A DNA stretch of 64,000 nt, taken from NCBI GenBank assembly GCA_963787375.1, contig CAWBCR010000014.1:62001-126000 (forward strand). The letters are read 5' to 3'. The stretch comes from CAWBCR01 sp963787375 (GTDB lineage Bacteria > Chloroflexota > Anaerolineae > Aggregatilineales > UBA3940). The position numbers were made by a program, and so were the translations under genes. Below are positions 32,939 through 41,678 of the stretch, piece after piece. The notes below the pieces were generated by a model that ran no database searches, was not told the origin of the DNA, and saw only the letters and a list, made by a program, of their open reading frames with translations. The stretch's first letter is position 1. Each line of letters begins with the position of its first letter.

Positions 32939-33355
32939 ATGGACCCCTTGACGGTTCCCGGAACGGTCGAGTCGCTCAAGCCGATTCGAGACTATGTGGC
33001 GGCGGCGGGGCAGGAGGCGGGGTTACCGCAGAGAACGGTCTCCGGCCTGTGCCTCGCCGTCGATGAAATCGCCACGAATGCGATCCTGCACGGCTACGAA
33101 GAGTCCAATATGAGTGGTGAGGTAGTTGTGCGGGCCGATATTGACAATGAGACGCTGACGATCACGCTGGAAGACGACGGGGCCTACTATGACCCGACGC
33201 AGCACAACATCCCAACCGAGGAAGAGCTGGCTCAACCGCTTGAGATGCGCAACATCGGCGGACTGGGTATCTACATCGTGCTGCAGCGGGTAGACGACTT
33301 CCGCTACGAGCACATCGCCGGCCACAACCGCAACATCTTCATCATGCGGCGCTGA
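32939..33355 (+). CDS. RsbW-like anti-sigma factor/serine kinase (GHKL ATPase)
   Basis: A 138-residue HATPase_c_2 protein. The N-box LAVDEIATNAILHGY, G1 box LEDDGAYYDP and G2 box RNIGGLGIYIV are intact, so ATP binding and kinase activity are expected. It would phosphorylate the STAS protein encoded just upstream and sequester a target when the antagonist is phosphorylated. No sigma factor gene lies nearby, so the regulated target may be encoded elsewhere or may not be a sigma factor. Confidence 0.9.
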   Translation: MDPLTVPGTVESLKPIRDYVAAAGQEAGLPQRTVSGLCLAVDEIATNAILHGYEESNMSGEVVVRADIDNETLTITLEDDGAYYDPTQHNIPTEEELAQPLEMRNIGGLGIYIVLQRVDDFRYEHIAGHNRNIFIMRR

Positions 33356-33424
33356 ACCCGCCGCACACACGACACCGCGCTGGAATGGTTACGTTGACTA
33401 CGGAGACTTAGAGAGGCACCTGAT

Positions 33425-35290
33425 ATGGCAACATCACGAGGCACCCTGCTTGTGGCCGACGAGGAAGACGCCCGGCGTACGGCGCTGGTCAGAAAACTGA
33501 AGAGTATGAACTACGAGGTCAAGTGGGTCGGCCTGACGGCGCGTGTGCCCGGCGCTCTGGCCGAGACGACCTACGATACGCTGCTCATCAGCGCCGAACT
33601 GGCCGTTGACGACGACGACCGCATCCTGTGCGAGCTGCGCGGTGAGAACGGGCTGTGCTATCCGCCGGTGGTCATCATCGCCGGCGACGATGACACGGGC
33701 CAGCTTATGCACTGCCTCGAGGCGGGTGCTGCCGACTTCCTGACCGAGCCGTTTACCGTCTCGCTGCTTCAGGCGCGGATTGCTGCTGCCCAGGCACGCA
33801 CGCGCTCGACGTCCGGTCCCAGCAACCTCGACCGCATGCAGCAGTTGGCCAACGACCTGAAGACGGTCGTGCTGCCCACCAGCGCCGCGTTGCTGGTTGA
33901 GCGGGACATGGATCGCCTGCTGGAGCGGATTCTGCTCGACGCCAAGGGCGTTTGCCACGCCGACGCGGCGACACTGTACCTGCGGGACGAAGACCATCTT
34001 GACTTCGCCATCGTCCTGACCGATTCGCTGGGCATCGCGCTGGGTGGCACAACGGGCAAGGAAGTCGCTTTCCCGCCGCTGCCGTTGTACGATGCACAGA
34101 CCGGCAACCCCAATACCCACAACGTTGCCAGCTACGTGGCGCTGACCGGCCATTCGATCAACATCGCCGACGTGTACAACACCGATGAGTTTGACTTCTC
34201 GGCCACCAAGCGCTTCGACAAGGCAAATGGCTACCGGTCGATGTCTACCCTGACGGTGCCGATCAAAAACGACGAGGACGAGATCGTCGGGGTGCTGCAG
34301 TTGCTCAACGCGCAGGAACCGGACACCAACAAGATCATCGCCTTCGACATCTACCAGCAGCTCGTGATCGAGACGCTGGCCTCACAGGTGGCGATTGCGC
34401 TGAGAAACCAGGAGATCATGGAGCGGCAGACGACGCTGCTCAAGATGGAGTACGACCTGCAGGTCGGGCACGGCATTCAGGAGAACTTCCTGCCCAAAGA
34501 TGACGATCTGCCAGAGCCAGAAGGCTGGGACATCTCGGCGCGGCTGTACCCGGCGCGGCAGGTAGCCGGCGACTTCTACGACGTGTTCGAGATGACCCAT
34601 AACCGCGTCGGCTTTCTGGTAGGTGACGTGTGCGACAAGGGCGTGGGTGCGGCGCTGTTCATGGCGCTGATGCGCAGCCTGACGCGTGCCTTCGCTCAGC
34701 AGGTGTACCCCTCCAGCCTGAGCGACGCCCTCCAGGAAGAATCGGTGGAGAGGAGGCCCAGCAGAGCGATACTGATGCGCGGCCGGCGCAGCGGGCCATC
34801 CGGCGGCAGTATCGCGCTAGGCAAGGCGATCACGTTGACCAACGATTATGTGATCAACAATCACCCGCTGCTGGGCATGTTCGCCACGATGTTCATCGGG
34901 ATGCTGGACCCGTCCAGCGGCTCGGTGCTGTACATCAACGGGGGGCACAACCCGCCGGTTCTGCTCGACGCGGCAGGTGCACCCAAGGAGCGGCTGAAAG
35001 GCACCGGCCCGGCAGTGGGCATGATGTCGCAGCAGACGTTTGAGATCCACGAGACGCAGTTCGAGCCGGGTGACACGCTGGTCATCTTCTCAGATGGCGT
35101 TCCCGAAGCGCGCAACGTCGAGGGTGGGTTCTACCGCGAGGAGCGTATGCTGGCCGCGCTGGCTAGGCCCGCTGCCTCAGCTTACGCGATGCTGGGCAAT
35201 CTCGAAACCGACCTGCGCGCGTTTATCGGCGAAGCCGAACCGTCAGACGACATCACGATGATGGCCGTGCGACGAAATCCGACGACCTGA
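33425..35290 (+). CDS. RsbU-like PP2C phosphatase with receiver-like and GAF domains
   Basis: A 621-residue protein with three parts. Residues 1-125 resemble a response-regulator receiver (LLVADEEDA) but the phosphoacceptor position reads LLISAEL, so it is probably inactive. A GAF domain spans about 150-330. A SpoIIE/RsbU-type PP2C domain spans about 365-615, with ARQVAGDFYDVF, VGDVCDKGVGAALFMALMRS, YINGGHNPP, VIFSDGVPEA and PSDDITMMAV. It should dephosphorylate the STAS proteins. The stretch from about 34741 to 34808 is Arg-rich and unlike the family; two compensating one-base errors are suspected, because the other frame there reads IGGEEAQQSDTDARPAQRAI. Confidence 0.88.
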   Translation: MATSRGTLLVADEEDARRTALVRKLKSMNYEVKWVGLTARVPGALAETTYDTLLISAELAVDDDDRILCELRGENGLCYPPVVIIAGDDDTGQLMHCLEAGAADFLTEPFTVSLLQARIAAAQARTRSTSGPSNLDRMQQLANDLKTVVLPTSAALLVERDMDRLLERILLDAKGVCHADAATLYLRDEDHLDFAIVLTDSLGIALGGTTGKEVAFPPLPLYDAQTGNPNTHNVASYVALTGHSINIADVYNTDEFDFSATKRFDKANGYRSMSTLTVPIKNDEDEIVGVLQLLNAQEPDTNKIIAFDIYQQLVIETLASQVAIALRNQEIMERQTTLLKMEYDLQVGHGIQENFLPKDDDLPEPEGWDISARLYPARQVAGDFYDVFEMTHNRVGFLVGDVCDKGVGAALFMALMRSLTRAFAQQVYPSSLSDALQEESVERRPSRAILMRGRRSGPSGGSIALGKAITLTNDYVINNHPLLGMFATMFIGMLDPSSGSVLYINGGHNPPVLLDAAGAPKERLKGTGPAVGMMSQQTFEIHETQFEPGDTLVIFSDGVPEARNVEGGFYREERMLAALARPAASAYAMLGNLETDLRAFIGEAEPSDDITMMAVRRNPTT

Positions 35291-35307
35291 GGAAGGGGTG
35301 ATCGCTT

Positions 35308-35604
35308 ATGGTGACAAAGAAGTACATCTCTGATGGTAAGGTATGCAAAGCAACATTTATTCTGCCTCAGGAGATCTCGGCGCGCTCGGCGACAGTGGTT
35401 GGTGACTTCAACAGTTGGGACCCGACCGCCACGCCGATGAAGCAGCTAAAGGACGGCACCTGGAAGATCGAGGTCAAGCTGGAGGCTGGCAAAGAGTATC
35501 AGTATCGGTATTATGTTGACGGTAAAGAATGGCACAATGACTGGCAGGCCGATAAGTATGCCTCCCATCCCTACGGCGGCGAAAACTCCGTGATTGTGAC
35601 ATAA
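35308..35604 (+). CDS. Stand-alone CBM48/AMPK glycogen-binding domain protein
   Basis: A 98-residue protein that is one isoamylase-N/CBM48-type domain: ATFILPQEISARSATVVGDF, NSWDPTATPM and KEYQYRYYVDGKEWHNDW contain the conserved aromatic and Asn/Trp positions that bind alpha-glucan in AMPK-beta-like domains. GGAAGGGG lies upstream of the ATG. It directly follows the RsbU-like gene and may tether signalling proteins to glycogen or report glycogen status; that role is inference. Confidence 0.85.
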   Translation: MVTKKYISDGKVCKATFILPQEISARSATVVGDFNSWDPTATPMKQLKDGTWKIEVKLEAGKEYQYRYYVDGKEWHNDWQADKYASHPYGGENSVIVT

Positions 35605-35623
35605 TAGAAGCTCAACATCTTCG

Positions 35624-35654
35624 AGGCCGTGAGCCAGTAAGCGGCTCACGGCCT
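35624..35654 (+). terminator. Terminator hairpin, perfect 12-bp stem
   Basis: AGGCCGTGAGCC (35624-35635) and GGCTCACGGCCT (35643-35654), 20 bases after the CBM48 gene, followed by ATTGTAG. It splits the signalling series into two transcription segments or attenuates the second. Confidence 0.65.
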
Positions 35655-35680
35655 ATTGTAGTCAAGCGAGCAATGAGGCT

Positions 35681-36856
35681 ATGCACAGTCAAAGCCGGTA
35701 CCAGACAACGCCCAATAGAGTGCTGATCATCGAAAATGACGAACAACGCGCGCAGCCGCTGCTGGCTGTCCTCGAGGCGCTTAAATGCGTCACCTTGATG
35801 GCAGCCTCCGTTAGCGACGCGCTGAAGCTGCGGAAGTCCAACTGCTTCGATATCGTGATGTTCAGCGCTGCGCTGCCGCGCGCTCCGCAGGCGATCAAGA
35901 AGCTGCGGGCCGACCACGGATTCCACGATCTGCCCGTGATTGCCTACGCTACGCCGGACGAGGCGGCACGCGTGGCCGAGGTCCGTATGGCCGGGGCCGA
36001 CAGCCACCTGCTGGCCCCGTTCTCGGCGGAACTGGCCGAGGCAACCTTTCAGACCGCTCTGTATCACAAGGTGCTGGAGAAGAACCTCGACGAGCTGCTG
36101 AACCGCATCATTCCGATCGGCATGGCGCTGCTGTACGAGGAGGACTTCAACGATCTGTTGGAGTTGATCCTGGGCGAAGCCGAGGCAGTGGGCCACGCGG
36201 ACGGCGGCACGCTCTACCTGCGCACCGAAGATGATGCGCTGCGTTTCGTCGTCTTGCACACGCACTCGCTCGATATCAAGTTCAGCGAGGGAAAAGGCAC
36301 CACGTCGTCGTTCCCCCCGCTGCACCTGTATGACCCCGACACGGGCCAGCCCAACCACCACAACGTCGCGACGCACGCCACGCTGACCGCCAGCACGGTC
36401 AACATCCCGGATGCATACAAGGCCAAGGGCTTTGACTTCTCCGGCACGCGGCGCTTTGACAAGATGACCGGCTATCATTCGACATCGTTCCTGACGGTGC
36501 CGCTCAAGGACGCCAGCGGCGAGGTGATTGGCGTCCTGCAGCTTATCAACGCGCAGGACCCCGTGACGGGCGACATCGTCCCCTTCGCCCCATCGCTCGA
36601 GCCGCTGACTGAGGCGCTGGCCGCGCTGGCGACTGTTGCCATGCAGGCCTACATCCGGCAGGAGAACCTGCGCAAGCAGATCGCCGACCTGCGTATCGAG
36701 ATTGACGAGGTGCGCAAGCAGCAGAACGTCTCTGAGATCGTCGAGACGGACTATTTCAAGCACCTGCAGGATCGGGCCAGGGAGCTGCGCACACACGGCA
36801 GCAAGCAGAAAAGGAAAAAGACAGGCTCGCCGCGCGGCGGGCATACAGCCAGATAA
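35681..36856 (+). CDS. Receiver-like and GAF domain signalling protein
   Basis: A 391-residue protein with a receiver-like N-terminus (VLIIENDEQRAQPLLAVLEA; the phosphoacceptor position reads VMFSAAL, so probably inactive), a GAF domain (about 145-330, VGHADGGTLYLRTEDD through VIGVLQLINAQDP) and a coiled tail (IDEVRKQQNVSEIVETDYF, then LQDRARELR). Receiver and GAF are close paralogues of those in the RsbU-like protein, but the PP2C domain is absent. The tail resembles that of the HAMP protein at 39703. It lies 7 bases from the next gene. Confidence 0.8.
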   Translation: MHSQSRYQTTPNRVLIIENDEQRAQPLLAVLEALKCVTLMAASVSDALKLRKSNCFDIVMFSAALPRAPQAIKKLRADHGFHDLPVIAYATPDEAARVAEVRMAGADSHLLAPFSAELAEATFQTALYHKVLEKNLDELLNRIIPIGMALLYEEDFNDLLELILGEAEAVGHADGGTLYLRTEDDALRFVVLHTHSLDIKFSEGKGTTSSFPPLHLYDPDTGQPNHHNVATHATLTASTVNIPDAYKAKGFDFSGTRRFDKMTGYHSTSFLTVPLKDASGEVIGVLQLINAQDPVTGDIVPFAPSLEPLTEALAALATVAMQAYIRQENLRKQIADLRIEIDEVRKQQNVSEIVETDYFKHLQDRARELRTHGSKQKRKKTGSPRGGHTAR

Positions 36857-36862
36857 GGGATA

Positions 36863-38617
36863 GTGACCGTGAGCGAGTTTTCAGACAACTTGCGCAAGCA
36901 GTTGGAAAACTTCGAGCCGGGCAATCTGCAGACCTACGATTTGCTCGCGCTGCCGCCGGCCGTCCGGCGGATTTTGCGTCTGGTGTTGCGCGGCGATGGA
37001 CGCACGTACGACGAGCTTGCCGAGGAAGTTGGCAAGCTGCGGGAGGAGCAGCGCATCAGCCATGACCAGCTCGATATTATACTGGACATGCTGTGTGAAT
37101 TCGGCTGGCTGAGGCGCGACGAACAGCCGGCGGGCGTCCGCTACGTGGTCAACACCGGCGCGCCGCCCAAACCAGCTGAGGAAGCCCCGCAGGCCGGGCG
37201 CCGGGCGCTGCCCAAGGATCTGTGGGAAACGGTCGAAACCCGCACGCCAAAGCCAGACCTGGGGACACGCCTGGGACGGCTGTTCCGCGTCCAGCCGGGC
37301 GAGGCGGGCATTGTGCTGCTGATGGCCTTCCTGCTCATCGCCAACTCGGTCGCGCTGGAAATATCAGAGGTGGCGGGCGTCAGCGGCTTCCTCAGCGAGG
37401 CAGGCGCGAACAACATCCTGGTGGTGTGGGTGATCGACATGCTGCTGATCATGCTGGTCAGCGCGGGGCAGTCGCTGATCGTCGACCGCTTTAACCGCCG
37501 CCAGATTGTGCGCTGGATGATCTTTGCTTTCGGCGTGGTGTATATTCTGCTGCGGCTGCTTTTCGCGGCGCAGGGCCCGGCTTGGCTGAACTACGGGCTG
37601 CTGTATATCCTGGCCGACTTTCAGCGGATATTCTTCCCTCTGGTGTTCTGGATTCTGGCGAACGATGCGTTCAATATCGCGCAGACGAAACGCCTGTTCC
37701 CGCTGATTATGGCTGGCGGGTTTGCCGGGCAGATCGCCGGGCTGGGGCTGGCCTCGGCAGTGCCTGCGCTGGCAGGCAGCATCAACGCCTCGACCAATGA
37801 CTTGCTGACGGTGGTCGCGGCCATCTACCTGGTTGCGTTCGTGGTAGCCGTGCTGGGGCTGCGCAACCTGAAGCTGCGTGAGATGACGCCGCGCAGCCAG
37901 ACGGTGCGTGAGGCGCTGACGGAGGGCATCGGCTTTGTGCGCGAAGTGCCCGCCTTCCGCTACCTGGCGATTGGCATTGTGGCGCTGACGGTGTGCGATA
38001 CCATCATCGAGTACCGTTTTCTATCGGTGACGAACCTGGCTATCGCCGACGCAGGCCGCTACCAGATCTTCTACAGCCTGTTCCGCCTGTTCACGCTGAT
38101 CATCACGATCCTGATCCAGGTCTTTGTGACGGCGCGTCTCGTCGAGAAGATTCAGATCAAGAACGCGTTCCTGATCATGCCGGTTGCGCTGATACTGGGC
38201 GCAGGCTGGATGCTGGGCACGGGCTGGACGCCTGGCGTGGCGGTCTTCGTCAGCGCCATCGGCGCGATGCTGCTGCTGCGCCTCACGCGGGACACGGTCG
38301 ACGACTCCGCGCTGAAAGAATTTCAGGGCCTGGTGCCTGAGGAGCGGCGGGGCCGCGTGAGCATGTTCATCGAGAGCTACATCGTCGCGGCGGCGGTGAT
38401 CCTGGGCGCGGCGCTGACGGGTCTGAGCATCGCGGTAGGCAATGCGCTGGGTCTGAGCGATCCATTTGCCCTCTATCTGGCCGTCGCGCTGCTGGCTGCT
38501 GGGGTGGCGGTGTGGGCAATCCTCAACATGCGGCGCACCTATGACAGCAGCCTGCTGAACTGGCGGCTCAAGCGGCGGCAGCGCGGCGCGAGCGTCCTCG
38601 ACAACATCGAATTTTGA
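36863..38617 (+). CDS. MFS/NTT-like membrane protein with an N-terminal winged-helix-like domain
   Basis: A 584-residue protein with GTG start. The first 100 residues are soluble and helix-turn-helix-like (LRGDGRTYDELAEEVGKLRE, then LDIILDMLCEFGWLRRD). From about 150 on there are ten to twelve hydrophobic segments resembling MFS or ATP/ADP-translocase-like carriers. After the last helix it ends in a basic tail. Neither substrate nor sensory role can be read; fusion of a winged-helix-like module to a carrier suggests a sensor or regulated transporter. Spacing to its neighbours suggests one operon. Confidence 0.65.
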   Translation: MTVSEFSDNLRKQLENFEPGNLQTYDLLALPPAVRRILRLVLRGDGRTYDELAEEVGKLREEQRISHDQLDIILDMLCEFGWLRRDEQPAGVRYVVNTGAPPKPAEEAPQAGRRALPKDLWETVETRTPKPDLGTRLGRLFRVQPGEAGIVLLMAFLLIANSVALEISEVAGVSGFLSEAGANNILVVWVIDMLLIMLVSAGQSLIVDRFNRRQIVRWMIFAFGVVYILLRLLFAAQGPAWLNYGLLYILADFQRIFFPLVFWILANDAFNIAQTKRLFPLIMAGGFAGQIAGLGLASAVPALAGSINASTNDLLTVVAAIYLVAFVVAVLGLRNLKLREMTPRSQTVREALTEGIGFVREVPAFRYLAIGIVALTVCDTIIEYRFLSVTNLAIADAGRYQIFYSLFRLFTLIITILIQVFVTARLVEKIQIKNAFLIMPVALILGAGWMLGTGWTPGVAVFVSAIGAMLLLRLTRDTVDDSALKEFQGLVPEERRGRVSMFIESYIVAAAVILGAALTGLSIAVGNALGLSDPFALYLAVALLAAGVAVWAILNMRRTYDSSLLNWRLKRRQRGASVLDNIEF

Positions 38618-38667
38618 GCGATTGATCGGACAGCTTTCCGGTCAGACGCTTAAGCCCTGGAGCGTTG

Positions 38668-39669
38668 ATGAAGATCGGACTCACCTATGACCTGCGGGAC
38701 AACTCCGCCTCGCAGGATGATGCGCCCGAAGATGCCTTCGCGGAGTTCGACGCTGCTGAGACCATCGACGCGCTGGAAGCGGCGCTTGCGTCAGGCGGGC
38801 ACCAGGTCGAGCGGATCGGCAGCGCGCGGCAGTTGACCGGCTTTCTTGCGGCTGGGCAGACGGTCGACCTGGTGTACAATATTGCGGAAGGTATCCACGG
38901 GCGTTCGCGTGAGGCGCTGGTCCCGGCCATCCTTGAGGCATTTGACATCCCGTACACTTTTTCCGATCCCCTGACCCTGGCGCTGTGCCTCGACAAGGCA
39001 ATGGTCAAGTGCGTGTGGGAGCAGGCCGGGCTGCCGACGCCGGCCTGGTGGCTGATCCCGGACATGGCGGCGCTGGACATCGCAGCTGGCAGCTTGCCGG
39101 ATGGTCCGCTGTTCGTCAAGCCGGCGCACGAAGGCTCGTCGAAGGGTATCCGCCACGAGTCGCTGGTCGAGACCGAGGCTGCGCTGCGCGAGCAGGTCGC
39201 AGTGGTGCTGAATACGTACCACGAGCCGGCGCTGATCGAGCCTTTTTTGCCGGGCTGCGAGTTCACAGTAGCGGTATGGGGCAATGGGGGCACGGCGCGT
39301 GTGCTGGGCATGGCCGAGATCACCGAAGTGAAGGTTGCCCGGCTGAGTGGCTACGTAGAGAAGGAGCACTGGCAGACGCTCTATCCCGACACGTTCCACC
39401 GGGTCGCGCCGGGTGCGCTGCGCGATATGCTTGGCGACTTGGCGCTGCGGGCCTATCACGTGGTGGGCTGCCGCGACCTGGGCCGCATCGACATCCGGCT
39501 CGACGGGCAGGATCGCCCGCAGTTGCTGGAGATCAACCCGCTGCCGGGGCTGCATCCCACGCAGTCGGCGCTGCCGATCATCAGCCGCTGGGCGGGGGTC
39601 TCATTTGAACAACTGGTCATACATGTTGTAGACTTTGCTACACGTCGCCTGGCTATGCAAGCGCCCTGA
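38668..39669 (+). CDS. ATP-grasp ligase related to D-Ala-D-Ala ligase
   Basis: A 333-residue ATP-grasp enzyme. Motifs: VDLVYNIAEGIHGRSREALV (Ddl-like serine-glycine loop region), FVKPAHEGSSKGI (ATP-binding loop), LIEPFLPGCEFTVAVWG and LGRIDIRLD with LLEINPLPGLHP for metal binding. This matches the D-alanine-D-alanine ligase family but the context is not cell-wall genes, and the family also includes other amino-acid ligases. The ATG at 38668 is preferred over TTG at 38665. No active-site residue is obviously missing. Confidence 0.8.
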   Translation: MKIGLTYDLRDNSASQDDAPEDAFAEFDAAETIDALEAALASGGHQVERIGSARQLTGFLAAGQTVDLVYNIAEGIHGRSREALVPAILEAFDIPYTFSDPLTLALCLDKAMVKCVWEQAGLPTPAWWLIPDMAALDIAAGSLPDGPLFVKPAHEGSSKGIRHESLVETEAALREQVAVVLNTYHEPALIEPFLPGCEFTVAVWGNGGTARVLGMAEITEVKVARLSGYVEKEHWQTLYPDTFHRVAPGALRDMLGDLALRAYHVVGCRDLGRIDIRLDGQDRPQLLEINPLPGLHPTQSALPIISRWAGVSFEQLVIHVVDFATRRLAMQAP

Positions 39670-39702
39670 TGGTATTGGCCGTGCAATCAGAAGGGATATC
39701 TG

Positions 39703-40740
39703 GTGGAAGAGACTATCGAGAAGACGGACACCACTGAGAAGAAGCCGGCCCGGTTCTTGAGCATCCGCGTCAAGCTGCTGGTGGGTTTCACGCTGATCTT
39801 TACGCTCGTCTTTGCGCTGGCGTACTACTGGTTCTACACCTACGCCACGCAGGTGGCCATGAACCAGATCAGCGACGACCTGGTCAACACGCTTCAGGCG
39901 ACTGCCGCCGGGCTTGACGGCGATGCGATGGTCGCGCTGGCGGAGACGGGCCAGCCCAACGCCGCAGGGTTCTCCAACGATCCGCGCTACATTCAGCGGC
40001 TGGACTACCTGGACAGCATCCACCGGATCGAGCCGCGCGCCTGGCCGTACTCCTATGTCAAGGGCACCGAGCCCAATCAGGTGATCTTTGTGGCCGACCT
40101 GTGGGCGCGTTACGATATCACACGTGCGGGGCACTTCCTGGAGAAGTACACCAGCGAGGGCCCGATGTACGACGGGCTGACCTCATTGCAGGTCGACACG
40201 AATCCCTACACGGATCAGTGGGGCTCGTGGATCTCCGCCTGGATGCCGGTCAAGGACTCCAACGGCAACGATGTGGGCGGGGTAGGCATCGATTTCCGCG
40301 CCGACTACGTTTTCCAGGTGCAGAAAGGCATCCGCGACAGTGTGGTGGTGGCCTTCACCGTGACTTACCTGGCGCTGTTCGTGCTGGTGTACCTGGCATC
40401 GCGGGCTATCGCCTCGCCGATTGTGACGCTGACGGAGATCGCTGAGCGCATCGGCGAGGGCGACTACGAGCAGGACCTGTCGCACCTCACCCGCACGCGA
40501 TTCCCGGACGAGATCGCGAAACTGGCCTCGGTATTTGAGATCATGGTCGGCAAGGTCTACCAGCGCGAGCAGTCGCTGCGCCGCGAGGTCGAGGAGCTGC
40601 GGATCATGATCGACGAGTCGAAGAAGAAGGAACAGGTGCAGGAGATCGTCGACAGCGAGTTCTTTGTCGACCTGAAAGAGAGGGCGCGCGAGATGCGCAA
40701 CCGCTCGCACAAACGCCCTGATGAGCCAAAAGGCAAGTAA
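39703..40740 (+). CDS. Membrane sensor protein with extracytoplasmic domain and HAMP
   Basis: A 345-residue protein with GTG start. Membrane segment 1 lies at about 22-43, an extracytoplasmic region of about 160 residues follows, membrane segment 2 is at about 208-230, and a HAMP domain (ASPIVTLTEIAERIGEGDYE) follows. The cytoplasmic tail is only a coiled coil (LRREVEELRIMIDESKKKEQ and VDSEFFVDLKERAREMR); there is no kinase, cyclase or phosphatase domain. It probably signals through partner proteins, perhaps via the tail motif shared with the GAF protein at 35681. Confidence 0.8.
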   Translation: MEETIEKTDTTEKKPARFLSIRVKLLVGFTLIFTLVFALAYYWFYTYATQVAMNQISDDLVNTLQATAAGLDGDAMVALAETGQPNAAGFSNDPRYIQRLDYLDSIHRIEPRAWPYSYVKGTEPNQVIFVADLWARYDITRAGHFLEKYTSEGPMYDGLTSLQVDTNPYTDQWGSWISAWMPVKDSNGNDVGGVGIDFRADYVFQVQKGIRDSVVVAFTVTYLALFVLVYLASRAIASPIVTLTEIAERIGEGDYEQDLSHLTRTRFPDEIAKLASVFEIMVGKVYQREQSLRREVEELRIMIDESKKKEQVQEIVDSEFFVDLKERAREMRNRSHKRPDEPKGK

Positions 40741-40811
40741 ACACGTCGCTGCGGCCCTGAACCGGCGGCGAGCGCCGCGTGCAACAACTGGATCGTTTAC
40801 AACCTAAGTGT

Positions 40812-40840
40812 TTGACCGAAAGCCCTTTGGGTCATACCAT
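40812..40840 (+). promoter_or_regulatory. Candidate sigma-70 promoter for the MinD-like genes
   Basis: TTGACC (40812-40817), 17-base spacer, TACCAT (40835-40840), followed by a leader with an inverted repeat and a strong ribosome site before the ATG at 40905. Confidence 0.55.
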
Positions 40841-40842
40841 AG

Positions 40843-40882
40843 GTTTCATCGAAGGTGCTTTAGAAAACACTCTCGATGAAAC
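40843..40882 (+). promoter_or_regulatory. 10-bp inverted repeat in the MinD-like leader
   Basis: GTTTCATCGA (40843-40852) and TCGATGAAAC (40873-40882) are exact inverted repeats 20 bases apart, just before the ribosome site AAAGGAG (40887-40893). It could be an mRNA hairpin or a repressor site at the transcription start. Confidence 0.5.
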
Positions 40883-40904
40883 GCTTAAAGGAGATTGGAT
40901 AGCT

Positions 40905-41660
40905 ATGTCAAAGGTGGTTTCTGTACACTCATTCAGAGGCGGGACGGGGAAGTCAAACTCGACGGCCAACCTGGCTGCCCAGATGGCGATCGCTGGCAAG
41001 CGTGTTGGGGTCATCGACACGGATATCCAGTCGCCGGGTATTCACATCCTGTTCGGCTTCGATGAAGACAAGATGACGTACTCGCTCAACGATTATCTGT
41101 GGAGCAAGTGCGATATCACCGACACAGCCTACGACGTGACGGCGAACCTGGGCGACGACGTGAAAGGCAAAGTGTACCTGATCCCGTCGAGCATCAAGGC
41201 CGGCGAGATTGCGCGCATCCTGCGTGAGGGATACGACGTGGGGATGCTCAACGACGGCTTCCACGACCTGATCGAAGGGCTGGAGCTTGACTTCCTGATG
41301 ATCGACACGCACCCTGGCCTCAACGAGGAGACGCTGCTGTCGATTGCCATCTCCGATACGTTGGTGATCATCATGCGCCCTGACCAGCAGGACTACCAGG
41401 GCACCGGCGTGACGGTCGAGGTGGCGCGTAAGCTGGAAGTGCCGAACATGCTGCTGGTGGTCAACAAGGTGCCGCAGGTGTTCGACATGGACGAGGTCAA
41501 GAAAAAGGTCGAGCAGATCTACAACGCCGAGGTGGCGGCAGTGCTGCCGCACTCCGACGAGATGATGGTGCTGGCCAGCGCGGGCATTTTCTCGCTGCGC
41601 TACCCCGATCACCCCGTGTCGCGCTCCTACAAGACGTTGGCCGCGCGGTTGATGGCCTAG
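40905..41660 (+). CDS. MinD/ParA-family P-loop ATPase 1
   Basis: A 251-residue protein; the ATG at 40905 follows AAAGGAG. The deviant Walker A motif is FRGGTGKSNS, with A' motif VGVIDTDIQSPG and Walker B-like LDFLMIDTHPGL. MinD/ParA/BcsQ-type ATPases act as dimers on membranes or nucleoid. No MinE, MinC or ParB gene is nearby; context is regulatory proteins. It may position or gate a signalling or envelope complex. The C-terminus (YKTLAARLMA) is not a clear amphipathic membrane-targeting helix. Confidence 0.85.
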   Translation: MSKVVSVHSFRGGTGKSNSTANLAAQMAIAGKRVGVIDTDIQSPGIHILFGFDEDKMTYSLNDYLWSKCDITDTAYDVTANLGDDVKGKVYLIPSSIKAGEIARILREGYDVGMLNDGFHDLIEGLELDFLMIDTHPGLNEETLLSIAISDTLVIIMRPDQQDYQGTGVTVEVARKLEVPNMLLVVNKVPQVFDMDEVKKKVEQIYNAEVAAVLPHSDEMMVLASAGIFSLRYPDHPVSRSYKTLAARLMA

Positions 41661-41678
41661 CCGCACCGCTGACCGCGC

